64,000 nt of DNA from CAYYTU01 sp964474655 (lineage in GTDB: Bacteria; Chloroflexota; Anaerolineae; B4-G1). Below, piece by piece: positions 51,071 to 60,113 of the stretch. The stretch covers positions 25,668-89,667 of the forward strand of contig CAYYTU010000005.1 of assembly GCA_964474655.1 (NCBI GenBank), in the 5' to 3' direction. Position 1 is the stretch's first letter. Each line of letters opens with the position of its first letter. The notes under the pieces are model-generated. The model had not been told where the DNA came from and made no database searches. It was given only the letters and a program-made list of their open reading frames with translations. The translations under genes were made by a program, and so were the position numbers.

Positions 51071-51823
51071 TTAAACGTCCAGGGTGTCTTCCTCCGGCTC
51101 GATGACCTCGAACCCGGCCTCTCGCAGAATCTGGGCGCGACGGCTGTGGATCGAGGCGGTCACCAGAAGCACCCGTGACGGCTTCACCCCGGTTACCTCT
51201 GTGTACAGCCGCTTCTTACGCTCCAGACGATCCTGGATGGTTTTCCCGGCGCTGGCGGTGATCTCCACCAGGATGTGTTGTCCATCGTAGATGACGCAGT
51301 CGAATTGCTCGCCATCAATGTAGCGCTCCTCGACTTTGGCGCCGAAGGATTCTTCCAACAGGGTCGCGACAGTCTGGCGGAAGACACTTTCGTTGCGGAT
51401 GCCCCAGCGTCCTCCCAGTCGGTCGATGGCGCGATGAAGCTCGCGGAATCCTTCTTCCATTCGCGCTTCGAGCTTGTCGAAGCGGTCGTCGACCTCTTCG
51501 AAGCGCTGATCAACCTGCTCAAAACGCTGATCGACCTGCTCGAAGCGCTGATCGACCTGCTCGAAGCGCTGATCGACCTGCTCGAAGCGTTGATCGACCT
51601 GCTCGAAGCGTTGATCGACCTGCTCAAAACGCTCATTGGTCTCAGCCCGGAACTCTCGCAGCTCCTCCAGAATCTTCGCCACTTCTTCCTTCTTGGCGAA
51701 CGCTTTCATAAAGGCGTGGTAGATGCGCGGTTCCAGTTCCGGCCGGCGCTCCAATAGCGTCGGTAACTGGACATCGAATAGGTGAATTAGCTCTTCGTCT
51801 GTCAATTTTACCATCATCGCCAT
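51071..51823 (-). CDS. DUF3782-like protein with heptad-repeat coiled coil
   Basis: 250 residues from ATG 51823. The N-terminal ~65 residues are helical; then FEQVDQR occurs six times exactly and twice in changed form, a heptad pattern with Phe and Val as core residues, so a long coiled coil. The C-terminal ~110 residues look like a PD-(D/E)XK-type nuclease fold: EQFDCVIYDGQHILVEIT with Asp and Glu spaced as in that superfamily, though the expected Lys is replaced by Thr. Such proteins are common in Chloroflexota and cyanobacteria. Function unknown. The DNA repeat may vary in copy number. Confidence 0.75.
   Translation of the reverse strand: MAMMVKLTDEELIHLFDVQLPTLLERRPELEPRIYHAFMKAFAKKEEVAKILEELREFRAETNERFEQVDQRFEQVDQRFEQVDQRFEQVDQRFEQVDQRFEQVDQRFEEVDDRFDKLEARMEEGFRELHRAIDRLGGRWGIRNESVFRQTVATLLEESFGAKVEERYIDGEQFDCVIYDGQHILVEITASAGKTIQDRLERKKRLYTEVTGVKPSRVLLVTASIHSRRAQILREAGFEVIEPEEDTLDV
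51461..51628 (-). repeat. 21-bp tandem repeat encoding FEQVDQR
   Basis: Six units (51503-51628) encode identical heptads and two further units (51461-51502) are degenerate. DNA units are nearly identical (GATCGACCTGCTCGAAGCG pattern), pointing to recent expansion. Confidence 0.9.
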
Positions 51824-52037
51824 TTTTCTATCTCTGTTCAATGCCTGTTGCCACTTGATTTTACCATAGACTATATACTTGTCAATGTGGATTATGAATC
51901 GTGGGGGGGGCTTGAAATCGTGGGCGTAACTTAGCCGTAATTGATCGGTAACCTACGGACATCCGCTCTCTGTTATAATTCAGGTACACGGCTTGCCCCG
52001 GTAGTGTGGGCAGAGTATACTTATTATGGAGGTCTGG

Positions 52038-55000
52038 ATGAGGAAAGTGACGTTGGGGTGGTTGTTGGTGGCCGTTGGTTTGTTTATGCTTTTGATGCCT
52101 CTCGCGGGAGGGGCGCGAGCTCAGCAAGGGCCGGAGGAGCCGATGATCGTTCTCTGGTCCACGCAGGGGCCGGTGGCGGTGGAGCGCGGGGATGGTTTGA
52201 GCATCGCCAGTGCGGACCCCGAAGAGCGCGTGCGGGAGCTCCTGGAAGGCCCGACGGCCGAGGAGCGGGCGCAAGGGCTGCACTCGGCCATTCCTGCCGG
52301 GACGAGCCTGGTCGAGCTGGTGAGCGAGGCCGACGACACGGTGGTCGTCCGGCTGGCGGTGCCCGAGGGGGCGCTGGATGAGCTGAATCACGCTATCTTC
52401 GAAGCCATCGTCCGTCAGATCGGCGGGACGTTGGAGCCGATGGGCTGGCGCGAGCTGCGCCTTGAGGCCCGCGATCCGGTCGGCGGCGCTTTCGTGCCCC
52501 TGGCGGATTTTCTGCCCACGCTCGCTGCGCCGCGCAAGGAAGCACCTTCGGCGATGGATGGCCCGCCAGTGATGTCCCTCCAACAAGTGGATGGGCCACC
52601 GGCGTTGGGACAAGGTCAGCCCTCAGGCGGCCTCAGCGGCAAGGCCATCTACGTCAGCGCCGGACACGGCTGGCTGTGGAACGACGCCCTCGATAGCTGG
52701 CGCACGCAGCGCCCTCCTTATCCATATCCGCCTTACAAGGGGCCGATCATTGAGGATCACAACAACGCCGAAATGGTCGATCAGTATCTGCTGCATTACC
52801 TCTGGAACGCCGGAGCGATGGTCTGGCCCGTGCGTGAGCGTGATATGAACGAGCACGCGGTCGTGGTCGATAACGACCAGCCCGGCGTGGATGGCAGCTA
52901 TGCCGAGATTGGCCCGTGGATGACGACCAGCGCCGTCGGCACGGGGTACGCGGGCACCGACTATCGCTACACCACCACGGTGACCGACGAAGCAACTGCG
53001 ACGGCTATCTGGACGGCGACTCTGCCCGCCGATGGCGAGTTCGCGGTCTATGCCTGGTATCGCCACGGGAGCAATCGGGCCCCCGATGCGCGCTACATGG
53101 TCCACCACGCCGGCGGCGAGACGGGGGTGACAATCGACCAACGCAGGCACGGCGACACCTGGCACTACCTGGGCACTTATGGCTTCCGGACGGGCGAGGA
53201 GGCCCGCGTCACGCTGAGCAATCGGTCGAGTGTGGCGGGGCGGGCCGTCATCGCCGACGCGGTGCGCTTCGGCGGCGGCGCCTTCGACGATCTGAGCGGC
53301 ATCGAGACGGCGGCGAGCTATCCGCCCGACAAACCCTGGTGGGAGGTAGCCGCGTTCTACTACACGCAGCGGATGGGAATGGACCGGCCGCCGGGCGACG
53401 TGACCGCCCGCCCGATCTACGCTCGCTGGGAGCACGCCGGTTCCGGCGACGATGCGGTCTACGTCTCCTGGCATACCAATGGCGTAAACGGCTACCAGAC
53501 GAGCTCCCGGGGAACGATCAGCATTATGCACAACGGTACCGGCGCATCGGTCACGCCCGGCAGCGAGGCGCTGCGCGACGTGATTCACGACGAGCTGGTC
53601 CGGGATTTTCGCGCCGGTTGGGATTCTACCTGGCCAGGCTATAAACGCCGAATGAACCTGGGCGAGCTGCGCGCGCTGTGGGATGAGGATCTGGACATAG
53701 ATGCCCAGATCCCCGGCGCGCTCTTTGAGATCGCCTATCACGATCACCCGGACGATACCGACGCGCTGAAGGAGCCGCGTTTTGCGAAGCTGGCCGCCCG
53801 CGCGATGTATCAGGGCCTGGTCAAGTACTTTGAACAGCGGGATGGGATCGAGCTGACGCTCCTGCCGGAGCCGCCGACGCATCTGGCGGTGCGGAACGTC
53901 GGCGGCGGCCAGGTGCGGATCGACTGGCGCCCGTCGCCCACCGATACGCTCGATCTGGTCGGCGATCCGGCGACGGGCTATCGCGTCTATACCAGCACCA
54001 ACGGCATCGGCTGGTCGGATGGTGTGTCGGTGGCTGGAGCCACAGACTACACGCTGACCGGCCTCGCGTCGGGGCAGCTGCTCCACGTGCGGGTCACGGC
54101 CACCAACGACGGCGGTGAATCCTTCCCCACCGAGGCGCTGTCCGTGCGCGTGGGCGACGCGCCGGACGTGTTGCTGGTGAACGGCTTCGATCGGCTCAAC
54201 CGCACGATGACGGTGCTTGAGGACGATCTGGTGGAGGGCGAGAACCGGCGTATGCTGCTGGATCAAATGAACCGGTACGATTACGTGACAGACCACGGCA
54301 GCACGATCTTCGAACCGTTCGACAGCGCCAGCAACGAGGCGGTCGTGAGCGACTTGGTCCATCTGGGCGACTACACGGTGGTCGATTGGCTGCTTGGGGA
54401 GGAGTCGGCTGCCGATGAGACGCTGGACGATGCGGAGCGCAATCGGCTTGAGGCGTTCCTGGATAGCGGCGGCGGTCTGTTCATCAGCGGTACGGATCTG
54501 GGCTGGCACCTGAACGATCTGGAGGCCGCGCCCGACTTCTACCACGACCGGCTGCGGGCCGACCATGTCGCCGCCGATGCTGAGACGTATGAGGTGGCGC
54601 CGGTGGATAACTCCCTCTTCGCAGGGCTGGCTCCCTTTCGCTTCGACGCGCCGGGGATGTACGACCCCGACTACCCAGACCAGATTGCGCCGCTGAACGG
54701 CTCCCAGGCGGCGCTTTCTTATCAGGGCGGGGCAGGCGGCACCGCGGCGCTGCAATACGCCGACGGGCTTGAGCGCATCGTCTATCTGGGATTTCCGTTC
54801 GAGACGATCTGGGCCGAGCAGCGGGAACTGGTGATGGATCGTGTCCTGGCGTACCTGACGGACTGCATGCCCCCGTCGAACGCCCGTATGCGCCGCGCGC
54901 CGGACGGCGATCTCTTCACGGGCAACCGCGTGCGCTTCACGGCGGCGGCCGAAGGCGAGCAGCCGTTCAACTATGCCTGGACGATGAGCGGCGAGCCGGT

Positions 55001-56126
55001 CGGCGGGGACAAGGCGGCGTGGGAGCACGTGTTTGAGGTCCCGGGCATCTACACCGTCGCCGTGACCATCAGCAACGCCGGCGGGCAGACGCGCGCCACC
55101 CGGGTCGTGGAGGTGAGGCGGCCGCTTGAGGGCCAGCCCGATCTTTCGCAGTCGCACGGCTCGGTCAATTTGACCAGTGTGGAGACCGGTGATATCCTGA
55201 CGTATACGTTGCTCCTGCGCAATCAGAGCCCGGTGCCGGCGACGGCGCACCTGACCGATACGATCCCGGCGCACACGCGCTACGTTTCGGATAGCGCCTG
55301 GGCCAGCGACGGCGCGGCGGTCACGCTGGCCGAGGGGGCGGTTCACTGGTCGGGGCAGGTCATCTCGGGCACGCCGGTGGTGGTCGCGTTCGCGGTCGAG
55401 GTGCAGCCGGGGCTGTTGCCAGGGGATCCGGTCACGAACGTGGCTCGCGTGGACGATGGACTGGGCGACGTGGTGCTGCTGGAGACGCGCTCGACCTACG
55501 ATCCGGGCTACAGTGTCTCGATCAACGATGGCGCGTTGTACACGAACATCCCCACAGTCACGCTGAGCTTCTCCTGGCGCGACCTTGAGCCGCCGGTCAC
55601 GTGGATGAAGGTCAGCAACGACGGCGGCTTCGGCGTGAGCAGCGGCTGGCTTGACGTCGATCTGGTGCACGCGGATTGGGCGCTGGAGACTTACGAAAGC
55701 AAGTGTTTGCCGCGCACGGTCTACGCGATGTTCCGCGGTAGTGACGGTCGGCAGTATGGCCCGGTGCAGGACGACATTATCTACGATCCCAACCCGCCAC
55801 GCGTGGTGAGCGTTGAGGTGTCCTTCGATGAGCATCAGCATCAGATTCAGTCGCTCGGCGCGGCGACGGGGATGACGGGCACGGTGCGCGTCGTGGCGGA
55901 GGACGGCGGCAGCGGCGTCGACCAGCTCCATCTCAGCACTGACGCGGACTTTGCGTCGTTCGAGGCGTTCAATGTTCACGGCGGCACGACTGCAGTCTCG
56001 TGGGCGCTGCAGGGCTCTGCTCCATTGTACGTGCGCGTCGTAGATCGAGCCGGTAACGTCTCCCCAGCGGAGGAGGTCTCTTGCCCCTTGCGGCTGATCT
56101 ACTTACCATTGGTAGTGCGAAAATGA
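52038..56126 (+). CDS. Large secreted amidase-like multidomain protein
   Basis: 1362 residues from ATG 52038 after GGAGGT. A signal peptide (VGLFMLLMPLAGGARAQ) leads to a GerM-like domain (residues ~30-135). An Amidase_3-type cell-wall amidase domain follows, with zinc ligands His210 (VSAGHGW), Glu245 (NAEMVDQ) and His479 (VSWHTNG); it is split by a golvesin/xanthan-lyase-like beta domain (~270-400). Then come a fibronectin-III-like domain, an alpha/beta region resembling ThuA/GATase folds, a PKD-like domain, a DUF11-type repeat (DILTYTLLLRNQSP) and an Ig-like end. The tail IYLPLVVRK is a motif recalled from many Chloroflexota surface proteins. Likely peptidoglycan turnover or surface adhesion. 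The domain order is read by eye. Confidence 0.75.
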   Translation: MRKVTLGWLLVAVGLFMLLMPLAGGARAQQGPEEPMIVLWSTQGPVAVERGDGLSIASADPEERVRELLEGPTAEERAQGLHSAIPAGTSLVELVSEADDTVVVRLAVPEGALDELNHAIFEAIVRQIGGTLEPMGWRELRLEARDPVGGAFVPLADFLPTLAAPRKEAPSAMDGPPVMSLQQVDGPPALGQGQPSGGLSGKAIYVSAGHGWLWNDALDSWRTQRPPYPYPPYKGPIIEDHNNAEMVDQYLLHYLWNAGAMVWPVRERDMNEHAVVVDNDQPGVDGSYAEIGPWMTTSAVGTGYAGTDYRYTTTVTDEATATAIWTATLPADGEFAVYAWYRHGSNRAPDARYMVHHAGGETGVTIDQRRHGDTWHYLGTYGFRTGEEARVTLSNRSSVAGRAVIADAVRFGGGAFDDLSGIETAASYPPDKPWWEVAAFYYTQRMGMDRPPGDVTARPIYARWEHAGSGDDAVYVSWHTNGVNGYQTSSRGTISIMHNGTGASVTPGSEALRDVIHDELVRDFRAGWDSTWPGYKRRMNLGELRALWDEDLDIDAQIPGALFEIAYHDHPDDTDALKEPRFAKLAARAMYQGLVKYFEQRDGIELTLLPEPPTHLAVRNVGGGQVRIDWRPSPTDTLDLVGDPATGYRVYTSTNGIGWSDGVSVAGATDYTLTGLASGQLLHVRVTATNDGGESFPTEALSVRVGDAPDVLLVNGFDRLNRTMTVLEDDLVEGENRRMLLDQMNRYDYVTDHGSTIFEPFDSASNEAVVSDLVHLGDYTVVDWLLGEESAADETLDDAERNRLEAFLDSGGGLFISGTDLGWHLNDLEAAPDFYHDRLRADHVAADAETYEVAPVDNSLFAGLAPFRFDAPGMYDPDYPDQIAPLNGSQAALSYQGGAGGTAALQYADGLERIVYLGFPFETIWAEQRELVMDRVLAYLTDCMPPSNARMRRAPDGDLFTGNRVRFTAAAEGEQPFNYAWTMSGEPVGGDKAAWEHVFEVPGIYTVAVTISNAGGQTRATRVVEVRRPLEGQPDLSQSHGSVNLTSVETGDILTYTLLLRNQSPVPATAHLTDTIPAHTRYVSDSAWASDGAAVTLAEGAVHWSGQVISGTPVVVAFAVEVQPGLLPGDPVTNVARVDDGLGDVVLLETRSTYDPGYSVSINDGALYTNIPTVTLSFSWRDLEPPVTWMKVSNDGGFGVSSGWLDVDLVHADWALETYESKCLPRTVYAMFRGSDGRQYGPVQDDIIYDPNPPRVVSVEVSFDEHQHQIQSLGAATGMTGTVRVVAEDGGSGVDQLHLSTDADFASFEAFNVHGGTTAVSWALQGSAPLYVRVVDRAGNVSPAEEVSCPLRLIYLPLVVRK

Positions 56127-56151
56127 TGCGTTATAATTGACAGGGGATCGG

Positions 56152-56643
56152 ATGAGTGATCTGCAGCGGTTACCAGCCTCTTCCACGCTTTCTCCGTGCG
56201 TCCTGGCTCTCGGGGGGCTGACGATACTCCTGGCCCTGGTGCTTTGTGGTTTGTGGGGGTTCTACCTCTTTCGCGGCCGTCTCGCCTCCGAGGAGGCAAG
56301 ACCGACAGCTATCATCTGGACGCCCAGCCCGGCCCCCAGTCCCTCGCCTTCCCCCACCGCCACGGCGGAACCGCTGCCGACGGCGTCGGCCGACATAGCC
56401 GTTGGTGACTATGTGCAGGTGACGGGCACCGAGGGGCTCGGCCTCAATCTGCGCGAAGGCCCCGGCACGAATTATCCCCGGTTGGTCACAGCTGACGAGG
56501 GCGAGGTGTTCATCGTGGTAGAAGGGCCGACGGTGGTCGGGGGATTGCTGTGGTGGCGCATCCGCGATCCAGATGCTCCAGAGGACGAGGCGCAGACGTG
56601 GTGGGCGGCAGGCAACTTCCTGGCGCCGGTCGAGCAGCCGTAG
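56152..56643 (+). CDS. Membrane-anchored SH3b-domain protein
   Basis: About 163 residues from ATG 56152 (a TTG at 56137 is possible). One membrane helix (LALGGLTILLALVLCGLWGFYLF), a Pro/Ser/Thr-rich linker (TPSPAPSPSPSP), and a C-terminal bacterial SH3 domain (LGLNLREGPGTNYPRL). SH3b domains usually bind peptidoglycan. It lies 25 bases after the amidase-like gene and may share its transcript. Confidence 0.82.
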   Translation: MSDLQRLPASSTLSPCVLALGGLTILLALVLCGLWGFYLFRGRLASEEARPTAIIWTPSPAPSPSPSPTATAEPLPTASADIAVGDYVQVTGTEGLGLNLREGPGTNYPRLVTADEGEVFIVVEGPTVVGGLLWWRIRDPDAPEDEAQTWWAAGNFLAPVEQP

Positions 56644-56653
56644 AGGAATTGGT

Positions 56654-56709
56654 AAGTGGGCAAGTGTGCAAGTGGGCAAGTGTGCAAGTGGGCAAGTATG
56701 CAAGTGTAA
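56654..56709. repeat. 8-bp tandem repeat (AAGTGKGC)n
   Basis: Seven consecutive 8-base units alternate AAGTGGGC and AAGTGTGC, the sixth AAGTATGC, the last one incomplete. It lies between the SH3b gene and the next ORF and looks like a slipped-strand microsatellite. Confidence 0.85.
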
Positions 56710-56739
56710 GCGTCGTAGTTAGAATCGGGAGGGCCGACG

Positions 56740-57066
56740 ATGGGCGATGATCTGAAGCGCAACCTGGGTCGACTGGGGGCGCAGACAGCGGCGAATCAGG
56801 CGGATCGAGCGCTGCGAAAGTCGTGTATTGGACGCATCGTCAGCTTGCTGACGCTGTTCTTCATCCTGGCCTGTGGCGGGATGTATGCGCTGACCGCGTT
56901 CGTGCTCTACCGATCGGGGCTGGGCGGCGTGTTCCCGGATGCGGTTGGTTCGGTGCTGGCGGTGGGCTTCTTTGTCGGGTTGATCGGGGCCGTGGTGGTC
57001 GCCGGGTTGATCGGCAATTGGCTACGGCGTCGCATCTGGCAGATGGTATTGAGACGAAGACGATAG
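56740..57066 (+). CDS. Small two-helix membrane protein of unknown function
   Basis: 108 residues. Two hydrophobic helices (IVSLLTLFFILACGGMYAL and VLAVGFFVGLIGAVVVAGLIG) between basic termini, the last residues being RRRR. No family recognised. It ends 9 bases before the ligA start, suggesting one transcript, so its own role need not relate to ligation. Confidence 0.65.
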   Translation: MGDDLKRNLGRLGAQTAANQADRALRKSCIGRIVSLLTLFFILACGGMYALTAFVLYRSGLGGVFPDAVGSVLAVGFFVGLIGAVVVAGLIGNWLRRRIWQMVLRRRR

Positions 57067-57075
57067 GAGGCGGGT

Positions 57076-59115
57076 ATGGTATCTGAGGGCGTACGTCGTC
57101 GCGCCGAGGAGCTGCGGCGCGAGATTCGCTATCATAATTATCGCTACTACACGCTGAACGAGCCCGTCGTCAGCGACGCCGAGTACGATGCGCTGATGGA
57201 CGAGCTGCGGGCGCTGGAGGAGGCACATCCCGAGCTGGTGAGGCCCGATTCGCCCACCCAGCGCGTGGGCGCGGCGCCGGCCGACGAGTTCACCAAGGTC
57301 GAGCACCCGGCGCCCATCCTCAGCCTGGATAAGGCTTCCAGCGGCGCGGAAGTCTACGCCTGGTGGGAACGGGTCAGCAAGCACCTGCCGGCAGACGCGC
57401 CCGAACCGGCCTGGGTGGTGGAGCCGAAGCTGGATGGCCTGACGGTGGTGCTCCACTACGAGGAGGGCGCCTTCGTGCAGGGCGCCACCCGCGGCGACGG
57501 CTACGTGGGCGAGGACGTGACCGCCAACTTGCGCACCGTGCGTACCCTTCCCTTGCGCATCCCGGCCGATCCCGAGGGTCCGGAGCCGCCCCCGCGCCTG
57601 GTGGTGCGCGGCGAGGCGATTATGCTGATCGAGGATTTCGAGCGCCTGAATCGGCGCCAGCTCGAGGCCGACGAGAAATCCTTCGCCAACCCGCGCAACG
57701 CGGCGGCCGGTTCGCTGCGCCAGCTCGACCCGCGCGTGACCGCCGAGCGACCGCTCACCCTGCTGGCCTACGCCATCGTCGAGGCCGAAGGCTCCGCCCT
57801 GAGCGAGGTCGAAGGGACGATGCCGGAGACGCAGTGGGAGACGCTGGATTACCTGCAAAGATTGGGCTTTCGCGTCTCCGAGTACGTGAAGCGCTTCGAG
57901 TCGCTGGACGAGGTGGTAGCCCACTGTGAGGCATGGATCGAGCGGCGGGAGACGGTGCCCTACGAGGTCGATGGGCTGGTGATCAAGATGGATGATTTGG
58001 CGACACAGGAGGCGATGGGCGTGGTGGGCCGGGCGCCGCGCGGCGCGGTGGCCTTCAAGTTCCCCGGGCGCGAGGCCACGACCGATCTGCTCGATATCGG
58101 CGTCAACGTAGGGCGCACCGGCGCGCTGGTACCCTACGCCGTGCTGGAGCCGGTCGAGGTGGGCGGCGTCACCATCCAGAAAGCCACGCTTCACAACTTC
58201 GAGGACCTGCAACGCAAGGACATCCGCATCGGCGACCGGGTGGTGGTGCGCCGGGCGGGCGACGTGATCCCCTACGTGGTCGGCCCGGTGGTCGAGGCCC
58301 GCAGCGGCGACGAGGAGATCTTCCAGACGCCGGAGGTCTGCCCCTCCTGCGGCGAGCCGGTGGTCTCCCGCGCGGACGAGGTGGCGGTCTACTGCATCAA
58401 CGTCGATTGCCCGGAGCAGCGCGTGCGGCGCGTGGAACACTTCGCGGACGCGATGGACATCGACGGGCTGGGCGAGAAGACGGTTGAGCTGCTGGTTGAC
58501 CGCGAGCTGGTGCGCAACCCGGCCGATCTCTACTACCTGGAGCCTGACGATTTACTATCGTTGGAGGGCTTCGCCGAGAAGAGCACCGATAACCTGCTGG
58601 CGGCCATCGACGAGACGAAAGATCGCCCCCTGGAGCAGATCATCGCCGCGCTGGGCATCCAGGGCGTGGGCGTGATCGTGGCGCAGACGCTGGCCCGTCA
58701 CTACCGCTCCATCGACGAGCTGGCATCGGCGACTCGGGAGGAAATCGAGGGAATCGAGGGTATGGGGCCGCACACCGCCGAGGCCATCGTGACCTGGTTC
58801 CAGCACGCGCACAACCGCGCCTTCGTCGAGAAGCTGCGCCGGGCCGGGGTAAAATTAGAGCAGGAGGAGCTGGAAGAGGCGCCCGCCGGCCCACTGGAGG
58901 AGCTGACCTTCGTCATCACCGGCACGCTCTCGCGCCCGCGCAAGGAGATCGCGGCGCTGATCGAGGAGCAAGGCGGCCGGGTGACCGGCAGCGTCAGCGG
59001 CAACACCGATTATCTCGTGGTGGGCGAATCGCCTGGCGGCAACAAGTACAACACGGCCCAGGATCTGGGCACGCCCATGATCGACGAGGAACAGCTGCGG
59101 GCGATGATGGAATGA
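57076..59115 (+). CDS. ligA: NAD-dependent DNA ligase
   Basis: Seals nicks in replication and repair; 679 residues, from ATG 57076 after GGAGG. Ia domain with NAD-binding YHNYRYYTLNEPVVSDAEYD; adenylation Lys118 in EPKLDGLTVV; OB fold; zinc finger CPSCGEP...CINVDC; helix-hairpin-helix domain (AALGIQGVGVIVAQTLA, GIEGMGPHTAEAI); BRCT domain at the end (ELTFVITGTLSRPRKEI). All expected domains are present. Confidence 0.96.
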   Translation: MVSEGVRRRAEELRREIRYHNYRYYTLNEPVVSDAEYDALMDELRALEEAHPELVRPDSPTQRVGAAPADEFTKVEHPAPILSLDKASSGAEVYAWWERVSKHLPADAPEPAWVVEPKLDGLTVVLHYEEGAFVQGATRGDGYVGEDVTANLRTVRTLPLRIPADPEGPEPPPRLVVRGEAIMLIEDFERLNRRQLEADEKSFANPRNAAAGSLRQLDPRVTAERPLTLLAYAIVEAEGSALSEVEGTMPETQWETLDYLQRLGFRVSEYVKRFESLDEVVAHCEAWIERRETVPYEVDGLVIKMDDLATQEAMGVVGRAPRGAVAFKFPGREATTDLLDIGVNVGRTGALVPYAVLEPVEVGGVTIQKATLHNFEDLQRKDIRIGDRVVVRRAGDVIPYVVGPVVEARSGDEEIFQTPEVCPSCGEPVVSRADEVAVYCINVDCPEQRVRRVEHFADAMDIDGLGEKTVELLVDRELVRNPADLYYLEPDDLLSLEGFAEKSTDNLLAAIDETKDRPLEQIIAALGIQGVGVIVAQTLARHYRSIDELASATREEIEGIEGMGPHTAEAIVTWFQHAHNRAFVEKLRRAGVKLEQEELEEAPAGPLEELTFVITGTLSRPRKEIAALIEEQGGRVTGSVSGNTDYLVVGESPGGNKYNTAQDLGTPMIDEEQLRAMME

Positions 59116-59150
59116 GCGGGGGTATGGAGTAGGGAGGAGGGAGCAAGAGG

Positions 59151-60101
59151 ATGACGATTGGGCATTCAGGTAAAGTTGCGCTGGTGGTTTTGATCATCGT
59201 GGGGCTGTGGGCTGGATCGCGTCCGGTTCGGGCCGACGTGGGCCCCAAGCCGTCGATGGAGTTTCGCTTCGTCTACGAGATCGAGGGACAGCCGGCTATC
59301 GTCGAGGGGCAACAGATGCAGTGCGAGGAGCCGGATTGCGCCGATGCCCAGCCACTGGAGGAACTCGGTCCGCAGCGGTTCTACTGCTCCGGGGTCACTT
59401 GCTCCTCGATGGCCTACGGTTATACCACCTATAATCAGCTGGTGATCCGCTTCTCCGACGGGGTCACGCGCACCAGTAACGTCTTTTCGGGCGGCACGAT
59501 GCGGGCCACGTATCGGGTCACCGTGCGGGCCGATGATCTGGTGGTCGAGCGCGTCGGCACCAATAGCGGCAGCGAACCGCTGCTCTGGCGTGTGTTTGGG
59601 ACGCTGGGAGGCGGTGCAGTGGCATTTCTCTTGGGGCTGATGGTGCTGACGTTGACCATCTGGTGGATTCTGAAAGCGCGGCGCAGCGAGGGCGAGTTCA
59701 CCGGTTCTCGTGGCCTGGTGCTGGCGGCCTGGCTCCTCAGCCTGCCGCTGCTCGATCTGGGCACGGCTTACTCATTCGCGCCTCTGGCGACGCTCGTGAT
59801 CGAGAGCTTGCTCGTGCTCATCTACGCCGCCGTGATGAAGGAAGGTGCTTTCGTCTGGCTGACGCAAGTGCTGCTGGTCAATATGGCCACCCAGCCGGCG
59901 CTCTGGCTCGCGCTTGAGTTGCAGCGGGGCCATCTGCCCTACGCGCTCATCCTGGCCCTCGCCGAGCCGCTGATCTGGCTGGGGGAGGCGGCGCTGCTGT
60001 ATCTGCTGCAGGGGAAGCGGCTGCCTTTCAAGCGGGCGCTGGTTCTGAGCCTGGTGCTGAATATCGTCAGCTTCGGGGTGGGGTTACTGCTGCCGGTGTG
60101 A
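59151..60101 (+). CDS. Multi-pass membrane protein with secreted N-terminal domain
   Basis: 316 residues. A signal peptide (VALVVLIIVGLWAGSRPVRA) precedes an extracytoplasmic domain of about 120 residues that starts DVGPKPSMEF and has four Cys (QCEEPDCADA, YCSGVTC), probably two disulfides. Then about seven membrane helices. The DxGPKPSMEF start marks a family seen in other Gram-positive-type genomes, but no function is known to me. Confidence 0.7.
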   Translation: MTIGHSGKVALVVLIIVGLWAGSRPVRADVGPKPSMEFRFVYEIEGQPAIVEGQQMQCEEPDCADAQPLEELGPQRFYCSGVTCSSMAYGYTTYNQLVIRFSDGVTRTSNVFSGGTMRATYRVTVRADDLVVERVGTNSGSEPLLWRVFGTLGGGAVAFLLGLMVLTLTIWWILKARRSEGEFTGSRGLVLAAWLLSLPLLDLGTAYSFAPLATLVIESLLVLIYAAVMKEGAFVWLTQVLLVNMATQPALWLALELQRGHLPYALILALAEPLIWLGEAALLYLLQGKRLPFKRALVLSLVLNIVSFGVGLLLPV

Positions 60102-60113
60102 GGTTGATCTGAT

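Noticed and set aside
52623..55979. 1118-residue open frame on the minus strand
   Set aside because: It is antisense to the secreted amidase-like gene. Its translation is rich in His/Arg/Val without any domain, as expected for the mirror of GC-rich coding DNA, while the plus strand has a signal peptide and recognisable domains.
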